This document shows positions 1 through 24,414 of a DNA stretch of 64,000 nucleotides, one piece after another. Within the stretch, counting starts at the first letter, position 1, and the number at the start of each line of letters is the position of its first letter. The position numbers and the translations under genes are program-made. Under the pieces are notes generated by a model. It did not search any database. It worked only from the letters and a program-made list of their open reading frames with translations, and was not told where the DNA came from. Location of the stretch: assembly GCA_033675545.1 (NCBI GenBank), contig JAWDGP010005687.1:152501-216500 (forward strand), read 5' to 3'. The stretch comes from Elysia crispata. Lineage: Eukaryota > Mollusca > Gastropoda > Plakobranchidae.

Positions 1-440
1 ATTATCGAAACCCGTAAAAAGTAGGAATATTTCGAACCAGTTTATCTACTTGGGATAAAATACTACCTTCAAAACTTAACAATTGTGGTTTATCATAACA
101 TACTTCGAAATTTCCTTATTCCAACTGCTAGATTTAGACCCCACTTGAATTTAAACTTTGATGGCCTTGGCGTTATCTGACGTTTCAGTAACGCCATGTA
201 AGCATTGAGAGGAGCCAGCCTTGATAAGCACAAAGAGACATAAAGTTTTTGTTTGGTTTGGTTTGGTTTGTCGTGTTTTATTTTATTTTCCTTTTATACT
301 TCAGGAATGTTTTTTTACCGATCATTGAACGTTTTTAATTGATCATATTGTTCAATACATGAGCACTTTGAAAAATATAAGTCGTTAAACAAACAGATTC
401 CGTTTCATTTGTTCGTTCGACAGGTTGATGAAAAACAGCC
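1..440. other. Upstream flank and probable 5' UTR of BHMT
   Basis: No coding potential is visible. The segment ends directly at the proposed BHMT start codon, so its last part should be promoter and 5' UTR. A short run of TTTGG units lies near 250-270. I do not recognise a clear TATA box or initiator. Confidence 0.5.
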
Positions 441-6940
<6,500 letters not shown>

Positions 6941-7117
6941 CAATAACTAAGTCTTGTCACTTTTTTCCTTACTAGAGAGGACACCGTTAACATGATTGTT
7001 ATGATACTCATCACCAGTTTGATGTTAATATTTTTTATTTGTTCACTTTTTTTTCATATAATTGTTTACCGAAATTTAGTTTTGCAAATACATGTGCCTG
7101 TTTTTTACTACTGTTTC

Positions 7118-7123
7118 AATAAA
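7118..7123 (+). promoter_or_regulatory. Candidate poly(A) signal for BHMT
   Basis: AATAAA about 180 bases after the BHMT stop codon. It fits the position but has not been tested. Confidence 0.5.
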
Positions 7124-8878
7124 CATTTTGATTTGAAAAAAATAAGAAAGAGACATACATGTGATGAGAGGAGAGAAAGACAAAGACTAGTAAGAGACAG
7201 AAATAAAGACATAGAGACACTGACTGGGAGAGAGGGAGAGTGGAAGAAACAGCAGCAGAGAAAGAAAGGAAGAAAGATGTGAATGAAGGTTTAAGGAGGA
7301 GAGTTAGAGACATAACATTCAGTTTGCTATTTGGACAATGGTTGATGAAAAAAAAAAGATCTTCATGTCAGGTCTTTAGGTGGAGTGTAGCAAAATTCAG
7401 AGTTACATTACAGCCATATTAAATATTTTTTTGCCTCTTTATTTTACCCGGTACCCCAATGTCCTGTTAGTGTTATCATTTTGAATTCCCAGCACTACAG
7501 TTGTGAGAGTAGTCTGCCTAAATGAGGTTTCTTTCAATGTTGATGAGCTCTGAGCAAACTGGGATTTTTAATTTTTTTTTTTTGCTGTGGAAATAAACAT
7601 AGTGCCCATAGTGTTGTTCCTGCATAGTTTGCCATGGATTCTATAACAGCAACGAAATTCATAACTTCTGGAGGATTTTAACTTTTTGAATAAATAAATA
7701 AAAATCTTGTCTTTGCAAAAAAGCCTGATCTTTTCTATACTTTATTGATATTGACATGCAGTTTGTCCAATGCAAAATAATCTCAGATCCTTTACAATTT
7801 GTTTCAAGTCACTTGTTTCACTTGATACTGCAAGTCTGAATGGTGATGACATGTTTTGAACCCACAACAAAAAATTCACACACACACACACACATCAGAC
7901 ATAACAATAAGATGTGTCAAAAGTTGAATTTTTTTTTTATTTAAAACACAATTTGACAAAAAAAAATATTTAATATAATCATAGGAGCATAACTGTTTCT
8001 TCAAGTGATGAAAAACATAAATTTGCATCTCATTAACAGAATGTAGTTTTTATTCAAAAGTTGTGGAGTTTTTCCTATTCTAGGTCAGATTCAGAAAAGT
8101 ACCAATATTATTACAGAATTATTTATCTTTACTAAAACAGAGGAGGACAAGGGAAGTCTTTCAAATGTTTTAGAAATTATTTTCAATTCTTCAGACCGAT
8201 GCATCGCGGTAAACTGTATTATCAATATTATTTAAACAAAAAAAAATGAGCCAGCAATTGAGTCAATGACTGATTTGATATGTCACAAACTAGCCATCTC
8301 AATTTGGAGTGCATTTATTTCACGAAGTTTTTCCTTAAAATTTTTAGTAAAAAAAACTGGATAATTTAAAATGTGCCTTTAATTTCAATATTCAAAGCAC
8401 TGTCACTCACAATCCCATGTTAACCACAGATTTGGAACCTGTTATTGAGCATATTGACTGACAACTGAGTTTTTCAGTTTACATGCCTGATCCTCTCTAG
8501 TTATAGCAATCATACATTCACTTTGAAACAAAATTTAATTTTGCTATTCATTTAAGAGAAAGACTGAAGGGTGTGATACAATCAAAAGAGCCAAGAGCTG
8601 TTTTTACTTTAAGCCTTGTTCAAAACCTTAAAACTTGGAACATCATTTCAGCACTGAAATAATAGAATCAAGTTAGCAGCTTTGCAAAACTAAAAAATCA
8701 AAGACTGCAACTGTAAAGTCTAGAAACAGAGGCTTCCGGACCAAAATAAAATGATCAATGATAATTTCTAATTCTGGTGGCATCCAGTGGCAGTGATCAT
8801 AGACGTGAAAAATGAAAAAGAAATTCATGAAAACCAATAGACCAAAATTGTCTTTGATTTTGTTAAGAGAAACCAGAT
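7124..8878. other. Gap between convergent BHMT and JMJD7
   Basis: No coding exon seen. It holds a purine-rich stretch at about 7145-7290, a short CA run near 7880, and several minus-strand AATAAA words (TTTATT on plus) that could serve the JMJD7 3' end. Confidence 0.6.
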
Positions 8879-15243
<6,365 letters not shown>

Positions 15244-15686
15244 CTGTAAATAATTTTTTAAAGAAATAAAGAATTTTGCCACTAAGTATGTAACAAATAT
15301 ATTGAATGCAAATATTTGATACTTCATTCTTTGTTTTCCTTAATTAAATCTATTTCTGGATACAATTTCTGCTAGGCTATCATAAACTTAAACCAAGCTT
15401 TGGTTGAAATCAGCTCACTTCATTTCCAAAACTGTAAGTCGATTGTATGTACCTATCTTAATCCTCTTGGATTACAGTGTTTTATTGTTTCAAAAGTCTC
15501 ATTTTTTGAAGAATTAGAAATCTTACAAAACTTGCATTTTACACATTTTTGATTTGTAAGTGTTTCAAATATTTATTCCTTTTTCTTTTCTACATGTCAT
15601 GATTAGATGTAGTCAAAATAAATCGCATTATATAAGAATTAACTTAACACACACAAAAGATCTACTTGAATCAGTCTTAATAAAAT

Positions 15687-18600
15687 TCATACGTAAATAT
15701 GGTGCAAGACAGTTTCAAGACCTGAATTTTTCATTTTTGCCAGTTCCAGAATAAGGAGGCTGGGGTCCTTTTGAGGTTCGGCCATCATATCGTATCCTCC
15801 CTACAACAGAAGAAAGTAAAATGAATTATCCAAAGTTGCAATAAAATATTACTTCTACTAAATTGAAAGTGTAAATTTTTTTTTCAATGCAGGAAGATGA
15901 TTGTGCAAATAAAGTTCAACATTTTTGGTGCTATCGTGAAAGAACCTTTTTTCTACCGTAAACCAAACTATGAAGAAAGAAGAATATATTCTTTACAGAA
16001 ATGGGGGGTATAAGAAAAGGTAGTAAAAAGGAAAGATATGAGCTTGATACACCTGCCACTAATTCTAAAATATTCTTCACCACTTTTAGAGTTCCAGAAA
16101 TATAAAATATGAATAAAATATCCTAGTAACTCCATGGTTCCTTGTGTGAAATCTTTTCTCAGTTTATTTAAAATGATGTAATATTGAAAGTTCCTATTGT
16201 TCATGGGGCAGATTTCAATGTGAATGATTGAAAGGCATGTCAGGGTTTTATTGCTTATTTCAGGAAAATTTGTTTTTTCTTTTATTTCAGTTCAGAAAAA
16301 ATTGTTAATTTGTCAGTGATAAGATGAGACTTAAAAAAGTATTGGCAAAACATATGATAAGTCTTACAGATTCACGGAGTTTCCTTTTGACGTTGTGAAT
16401 ATCTTGCATGGTGACTTCCTTTCCAGTCACACTACACATTTCCTGTCGTATCGACTGTGATGGAATATTCAATCTGATGAGATTGTGCAAGATTTCTCGC
16501 TCTGGTTTTGTGAATGATCGTTGTTTCACGTATTTATTATAGAGCTCAGGTCCTGTGAAAATTGATTTACTCAAGTTAAAGCACATCGAAGATTGTAATT
16601 CAAGAGTGATATGAACTTTTCAGTGATCACTTTGCAAATAGGTGAACATTTTCTCAATGTAAAAATTGTACACGATATTTTAAAAATGTTATTTTAAGTT
16701 TAAATCCTATTTTTCTCTCCATTCCTGGGATCAAACTGAATCCAAGAGAAAAATTCAATTCATCATAGATTTAACAAAGATTTTGTTTTAAAATGTTTAG
16801 ATTCCTAGATCTTATTGATCAAATGTAACTGGACTTGAAGAGCACAGATTTCTCAAATTAACTAAAGAAAAAAGATAATGAAGCAAGAGCACAAAGCTAG
16901 AGAGATTCAAAGAAGGGTATGAATCCAGACAGTTTAGTGTCAATCTATAGTCCTGCACGATTTTATTTAGCTCCTTGTCATAATTAACAAGAAAGCCCAT
17001 ACATCATAGTGAATTTGCCCTCAATATAATATGCAGCCTCTTTGCAGTCTTTGCATAATTTTGCATATAAAGATGTGAATGGCGAACTAAGACTAATAAG
17101 AGTTGGAGCTAGCTAACTGCATAAAGCATGCTACAGGATGCAAGTGAGAGACAGACAGAGCTATAGAGAGATATTAACACATCTTTATGCCATAGGAACA
17201 GGAAAAAAGGTCGATGTTGCACTAGGATTACATGTCAATAATCACAATTTGGTCTTCTGATACAGAGTGAAGGTTAAAGATGGGTAAATTTTAATTTGCT
17301 AACCTGTTTATTTAATTAGTGTTGCTAGTTTGTACAGTGTGCAAGTTCAAACTTGTGAGCACCACTAGTCAGATGGACCTATAAGTTATTGGCAGTTTTT
17401 GTCATTATTATCATTACCAATTTTACTATCCTTGGACCTACAGAAACATTTTATAATTCATCTCAAGTTCATGTGGTATGGGTATTTGCAAAGTCATTTG
17501 ACAACTGGGTTAAGGTTTCACGAACAGCAGCTAAAATTAACAAGGGACAACTGTTGTCTCCAAATAATTTGTGATATGGATTAAAAGTTTAAAATACATT
17601 TAGCTACGAAACCATTACACATTTCACTAAACATATAGTACTTTTTAATGTACCATAATTCATTTATGAACTGAATGATGCAGATTAGTAAAAAATTCTA
17701 AGTTAATGAGGGTGTATATAAAAATTATACTGTTTTAGTTGGTCTTTGGTTTAAGTCATCTATTTCAAATATAATTGCTTCTTGCTTTGTATAAATCGTA
17801 AAATATCTTAAGAGCAATGTTATTATTTTATGTCGCAAAGCCAAGAAAAATCATTTCATTTATAATGCTATTTTATTAAATGTATATTTTCACAAGACAG
17901 TGCAAAAGGGCGTCGATATTAGTCAAGCTAAATAGTCTTGGAAAGAATAGCTTCTGTGAAGTAAAATTTAGAATGAGATATGGGTATTAAAAGCTTTATT
18001 TTTTTCTGAAGAATTTTGATTGTTTGGTAAAAGATTACGTCATATGTATCATTACGATATAGACTAAACTTTAAAAAAAAAGGTTTGTACTATGGACAGT
18101 TATTATTACCATTTGTTTTTTAGTGGGCCGCCAGTGGCTATGGGATAAGACAGCATGGCCTGATATTCGTAAAGAACTTCTTGGTGGGTTAGAACCCTAC
18201 AGCCTCAGTGGGTGGGTTTAGAGATTCATCTTTTCAGTTCTGCCTTGCCTGACAAGGGCTTAAGTTTGATATGCAATAAGGTCTGAGATCATTCTTCAGG
18301 TTCTATTTCAAACAACAAATAGAAAACAGTAAGTATGTCTAAAATGCATTAAAGCTATAAGACCCTAATAATGAATAAGACTCTGCCATATACTTACCTA
18401 TTTCATGATTATGTTTGTCATTTAAAATTGTTACAACAATCCTAGATTTATCTTCTTTGCTAAGGGTAGCATGAATTTTAGCCAAGCATCCCTCTTTGCT
18501 GGATCTGAATGTAAAAGAATAGAATAATAATGAGGTCCTTTACAGAGACATTTCTCTTGTAGAAGGAAAAGTTAAGGAGAGAAAATTGTCTCCTAAATAT

Positions 18601-21540
18601 TTTTGGGGAACGATTAATATGAAACATAAGAAACAAATAACAAACACCAAACCGATGAGACCAAAATAAAACTCTTAATATAAATGGTTTAAAAAAATGA
18701 TTCCTTCAAGAGTTAGGAAAATCTCAGGATCTTTGATTACAGACTGACAGCTGTGACCTGCCTTAAATATTTTCTGAATGTTTCATCTGAAAAGTTGCAG
18801 ATAAACAAGGTTCTCAAGACATGCATGCTAGAGAATGCTCTTAAACTTGACTAAGCAGGCCTGCTGCCACTTGCTATTAAAATTTTCAGTTTGTTGAAAT
18901 CCTCCAATACCTCAAAATCAAAAGAAATGAGATGACCATATATGCTGCCTCAAAAATACATATTTGACTGTAGTGTTAAAACTTCAGACTGCTGGTGCTA
19001 TCAGACTTCACAGTCTTGGCCAAGTAATAAGATTCTCACCAAGCTTTTTCTCATTTGGGCATATAAAAATCAGTCCTTCCACAGAAATTCCAAACTGTGT
19101 ACCACAAAGAGCATAGCACAGAGGCTTTATGTTTTAAATAATTTTTATCATTCAATTTTTCAATACTTTTAAAGCAATTGTTATAATTTTCCTACAAGGA
19201 TCAATAAAAATATTCTTTTTCATTCTATTCTAACATTCGAATATATTTCACTCTATTATAAGGCAAAAGATAGAGCATCAGCCACAATGGTGGTACAACA
19301 CTAACAGATCTGTCAGCTCTAAAAATTTATCTAAAGGTTCCAACAAAATCAATCCTGACATCAAACAACTTTAATGTCAGTTTCACTGAATGTGCTATTA
19401 AGTGGACCTGTTCCTACCTTTTCAAATACATTCAAGTGCTTTTCATCTGTTTAAGTACCTCAATGTTTCATTTTTGCCAGTATTCACATCTATTTTCCTC
19501 ACCACTCAGTCCCCGATCTAGTATTTCCTCATTGCAAACCAATATATCTACTCTATAATAGACTGTTGATAGCCAAGATTATGGCCTCAACAGAGAATAA
19601 ATGACTTCTAAATATGATAGCAATAATAAATTAAAAGAATTACATTTAAATAGGTATTCAAGGAAAAACTACAAATGAAGATAAACGTTAAGTCCTTGTC
19701 ATCGAAGTGGAAATAGTTTGAATAATTTAGATCATACATCCATCAATGTTATTGATAGCAGCACCAATTTTACTAGATCTCAAACACTTAGAAAATGAAG
19801 AAAGATTCCAAACTTTCTATTTACGGCCGTGCGCTAAAAAAGTCTGAAAAGGTAAATAAATTAGTGTTTCATGTCAAAAAGATCGGTAGGATTCAAAATT
19901 CATATAATCCAAAAATTGCCAAAACTTCATTTGTACAGCTGTTATTTCCTCTTTTCTCTAAACTGAATATCAACTTCATTCCCTTTCTCATCTTGCTCCA
20001 GAGTGCAGACCCTAAGGAAACAATCTCATTCTAAATTCATATGATTACCTTTCACTAGAACAAAAGGTCAGACCAGGAAATGAAGAGTATTATAGATATA
20101 AAAAAAAAACAGAACAAAAAATGTTTTTGACAGATCATGAAATAAAATCACTCCGACTATTGAAAGAGACTTTAAAAACTATGGAAAATGTGTAACTGCC
20201 ATTTGCAAACTACTCTTGAATGCAAACCATTCAAAAGTAATTGGTTTCTATTTTTTTAAATAAATTTAGTAATTAAAAAAGTTCAATTAAAACAATTCGA
20301 GCTGCAAATCAATTCACAATCAGAACTGCAATATCTAAATTTTAGTCAGTGTATTGATTTAGATAGCTTTACTATTGATCAAAGCACTTTGTAATTACTT
20401 AAACTGATTAATCCATACAATAAAATTCAATGCTGTTTACTCAACTCGAGATTGACTCTCATGCAAACAGTGGGAAATAAGGCTGAAGTCTGCTTGCAGT
20501 TTAAACAGAAGGTTGAGTCACTAACTGATTGACTAACTTATCTCCTATTTAGATACCAAATTTGGACACAGATCAAATTACAGCACAATGCCTTCTTTTC
20601 TTAGCAACTTGAGGATCCAGTTTTTCATAAGTTTAAACTAGTTGCATGTCGCCCGAGGTCTAGATCTAAATCTTGACAAAAAATTTATTGAGATTGAGTC
20701 TAAATCTAATGTAGAGTATTTTTTAGACCTAACTAACACTCACAGTCAACATGCAAGTTGTATTTATCTAGATCTAACTAGGTTTGGCGGGCTGCGAAAA
20801 AAATTTGAAGTTTAGGCCTAATAAAGATCTAATGCACCAGCTTACAAAATTGAAGTTTTATAAATTATAGTCCAATTCTAAATTTGAAAGTGCAGTAAGT
20901 CTGAGTAAGATCTAAATGGCTAAAATCCATTTTTTTTTTTTTTTGAAGAAAAATTTACCAGATCTAGATCTAGACTGCACCTTGATGAAAATTAGATGTA
21001 TTTTTTTTACCATCTGTCCCACAGCTTTAATGTCTTTTCAAAACAAGTGCTCTTCTGATGTATTTTGTTGTTTTGAACATGAATTTGTAGCTCATTATGT
21101 TGCAAAATGATGTTTCATGGTATTAACTTGCTATGAGGAATTTTGTAAATGATTTAAGTAAGCTAGCTAAAAATCTGATCATTTCGTTGGAAAGTTGGGC
21201 TGTGGTCGAGAAAGTAGAATCTAGAATCTAGATATCTAGAATCTAGCTAGAGCTATAAAATTTATCGAAATTTTTAAGGTGCTTACTTAGTTTCTCTGAG
21301 TCCTCTTCCTCGAGGGGTGAATACCCCTCGATGGGTGCATAGAAAAGTTTGATACACTAAGGTTTCTCCTTGTTTTTTGCTAGACCTTTTAACGAATGGC
21401 TGATATGTTGCGTCACAATAACGTTTTACTGATTCAAAAAATTCATCCCAAGTTGAAAATGTCGAGTAAACAGAAAGTAGGCCTAAGCTCGGATCCTTTG
21501 CTGCCATGTTTAGCCATATTGCGATAGTCACAACAGTCAT
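15687..21540 (-). CDS. FAR1/ZSWIM-like zinc-finger protein exons (possible N-terminus of a JMJD7 fusion)
   Basis: Minus-strand exons in order: 21540-21287, 18504-18398, 16552-16368, then 15800 down to a TGA at 15687-15689, or to a donor at 15722. Junction phases agree. The first exon reads MTVVTIAIWLNMAAKDPSLG and then FSTWDEFFESVKRYC; either Met could start. The second holds EGCLAKIHATLS and NDKHNHEI. With the preceding LCTHRG segment this gives the Cys, Cys, His-X-His pattern of FAR1-type zinc fingers in Mutator-like transposases and ZSWIM proteins. The third exon (YVKQRSFTKPE to QDIHNVKRKLRES) matches the helical segment that follows in ZSWIM1/3-like proteins. The MULE catalytic core and SWIM finger are absent. 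Read alone the product is about 158 aa. If the CAG|GTCTTG donor at 15722 is used, the frame runs on into JMJD7. The domain call is by pattern; the function is unknown. Confidence 0.68.
18124..18210 (+). mobile_element. tRNA-derived SINE head (relic)
   Basis: TGGCTATGGGA resembles a pol III A box (about 18136) and GGTTAGAACCC a B box (18187-18197), at tRNA-like spacing. There is no proper acceptor stem, so this is not a tRNA gene. The element body may continue to about 18290. It lies in an intron of the FAR1-like gene. Confidence 0.5.
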
Positions 21541-21928
21541 TCCTAGTGGCGAAAAAAAAAAAACACATGAACGGTTCTCTTATCAACTAAAGCGTAATGT
21601 GAAATAATCGCAGAAACTGCTGATGTGTTGTGTGGTTTTTTTTTTTTAATTTCAATAGGTTTTGAATAGCCAGTCAGATTGATCTTCTTAACAAATCACC
21701 CTTCGTCATTGCGCAAAAGTCCATATTAATTTCAATGGTGCGTGAACTTTTTGCTGTCATAAATGCCACTCCTATTCTGCTATTGAAATATTTTGTGTAT
21801 ATAACTTTCCTATGCTTCTAGGCTGTTATTTAGGAGTTTGCCACGAAACTTGAAAATACTTCAATGTAGGCTCCAGCCCCTCACCTTCCTGCTATAATCT
21901 AACCCTTGCAAGGGTGTGACAAGAGTTT

Positions 21929-21934
<6 letters not shown>

Positions 21935-21978
<44 letters not shown>
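21935..21978. repeat. (TA)n microsatellite
   Basis: About 22 uninterrupted TA units. Confidence 0.97.
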
Positions 21979-21981
<3 letters not shown>

Positions 21982-23833
21982 AAAACTTGCATTTTATTAT
22001 CATACTTTTCCGTCAAACTTTTTCTTCAGCATCTAAGATGATTTTGAGTTAAATGAATTAAGATCAATCATTAAATTACTTAACAAGACAGGTCTGCAAA
22101 ATTCGAATATAATATTTTTCTCAAGTGTTTAAAAGCCTAACCAAAAACTTCCTTTACAATTAAAGAAAGCAACTTCACAGTGGCTTTTAATAGCTGTGGC
22201 CCAGAATAGTTAGAGCCTTTAATAAATATGGAGAAAGAGGCGAGGCAAACAAAGAAAAAAATATGGGACAGCATTAAAAGAGATAATCAGAGCAAACGAA
22301 AGACAAACGGGTCGATATTTAGAAAGAGATAGGTAACAGGAAAGGACCGTATTTTAAAAGGCGAAAAATCAGTTTTCTAGAGTTTGTAGAATGAGATCTT
22401 GTTCTTAACGTTGTGAAACAACTACTTTACGTTGTCCAACAGCCCCTGTGTGCGAATATGCCGATAAACAGCATTTCAAGTAAGGCTGAAGAGGGCTGAT
22501 AGCTTTCCTTGTAATGTTACGTTGTGCAGTAGTTAATTTGTCTTTTAACTTTAAGTTTTTGTCGTATTATGATTGAGCACCATTAGAACACCCTCAAGGG
22601 AGGGAACATGAACGAAGAGACTAAAATATAGCTAGACAGAATCCAAGTGTGATGCTATTACTTCCATTTATGTGGTGACAGTGATGAACCAGAATCTGCT
22701 CAAATGAATTATTGTATAGTATAAGGATATGTTAACACGTGTACGGTAAACATTGTCTGACACTGAAATCTATGGACACCAGTCTAGAAGTTTTCATCCA
22801 ATAAAAGTAATAACAATGCCCTTGACAGTTTTGTAAAGGCCCTGAATTGACTTCTTGTTTAAATTTCAGATGCTTTCTCAAACTATTATTGATTTTAACA
22901 GTTGTTTTTCTAGATTTAATGATAATTTATGCCAATTTATTTAGGCGAGCTTCTACAAACGTTTATTGTCCACAATCGCAAACATTGTATTATAGAGACC
23001 TATGTATAGAGATACTTCATTAAAAAACCTGTTCATTTTCTTCAAATCGGATTCCAGTTTCTGATGCGTCTTTTATATTTTGTTTTATATCTAAGTGGTA
23101 GATGCAAAATTCAACCAGATCAATTTACCGATTGAGTTTGAAATGAATTAATATTTGTAGGATGTTGTGGCAGACTGGGGAATATAGAATCATACTTCTC
23201 ACCTACGCCGAAAACAAATGTCATTTTTACTTCTGATCGTGTAAATTTCACTGCTTATTGCTGACGAAGGGACCGCACTCTTGTTAAAAATTTAATCAAA
23301 ATGTCAACAATCCAAATCATGAAAGACCCGAGGACCGTCAACAAGGATCTAACCATGGTTTTCTTTTGAAAGTAACAATGCAAAAGGTAAGATATTTATT
23401 ACTAGACGACGATGAATGTTTTAAATAATCATTTAAATCTGAATAATAGTGATCGTAGTCGTTCTAGTCGTACATTGAAGACTGAAAATTCCAGATCCAA
23501 TCTCTAGAACTTTTTTATTGTGGGGATTGGCGCGACCTGTCTAGATCATGATCAGAAACTGAAAACTAAACAACTTAGATTGTATATGTGTGTGTGTGTA
23601 TGGAAGGGCTTCCAAATGGTTACAGTACCTCTATTATACTAATGAGAGCTTTGTTTGATCGAGCCACAGAAAAACAAAAAGATTGTATTATTTAATGCCT
23701 CAAGTAAGAGTAAATCATTTTATAACAATGAATTACCAATTTAGAAAAAAAAAAAACCTGCAACATCATGTATCCTATATCATATCTTAATATACTAAAC
23801 TTACATATCCAATCGGAAGCCATATATATATAT

Positions 23834-23883
23834 ATGCGGGTCAAGTAAATATATATATATATATATATTTACTTGACCCGCAT
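23834..23883. repeat. Perfect 50-bp palindrome
   Basis: The arm ATGCGGGTCAAGTAAATATA continues in alternating AT to the centre and is matched base for base by its reverse complement, ending TTACTTGACCCGCAT. It could form a cruciform or hairpin. Confidence 0.97.
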
Positions 23884-24414
23884 TAGGGCTACATTTGGGT
23901 TCCCTAAAGCTGGCCTGCACACAATTTCGCCATTATGGCGACCAAAATCTGGTCACCCTAATACAATCGATCATTGTCACTCTGTTTGGAGAACCAAGAG
24001 TGACGTCACACCCTTGTCGTGTGCATTTTGGTTTGAAGTTTCTTCTAAATTAATTTTGCGAATTAATTATGAAAAGCAAACCCATACTGGCCTCTACACA
24101 ACTTGCCAAATTGGGGTGACCATTGTGAAAACCAGTAAACCGGTGACCTCACGAAAACGTTGAATATATTTTTAATGCAGCGGTATATCTCTTGAAAAAA
24201 TGACATTCACACTTCGTGTACCCACGTGCATCTTCAGAATTAATTACATTATCTGAGAGTAGCACCGTTTCTTGGGAATTAATTTCATTCATCAAAAGCG
24301 CACATCTGAAACATATACGTTGGCTATTTTTAGTTTTAGATGGCTATTTTTAGCTCAGCTTTCCAGCCCAACACTATTTCCTGAAGTGAAAGAAGAATGT
24401 GATGGAATGGCGGA

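Larger units (their letters stand above)
21541..24414. other. Divergent intergenic region between the FAR1-like and recombinase genes
   Basis: The flanking genes are head to head about 2.9 kb apart. The region contains a (TA)n run at about 21935-21978 and a perfect palindrome at 23834-23883. After the palindrome is a less AT-rich stretch (about 23884-24200) that contains two imperfect copies of a segment around TGGCCT(G/C)(C/T)ACACAA. It may hold promoters for both genes, but I recognise no specific sites. Confidence 0.5.
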
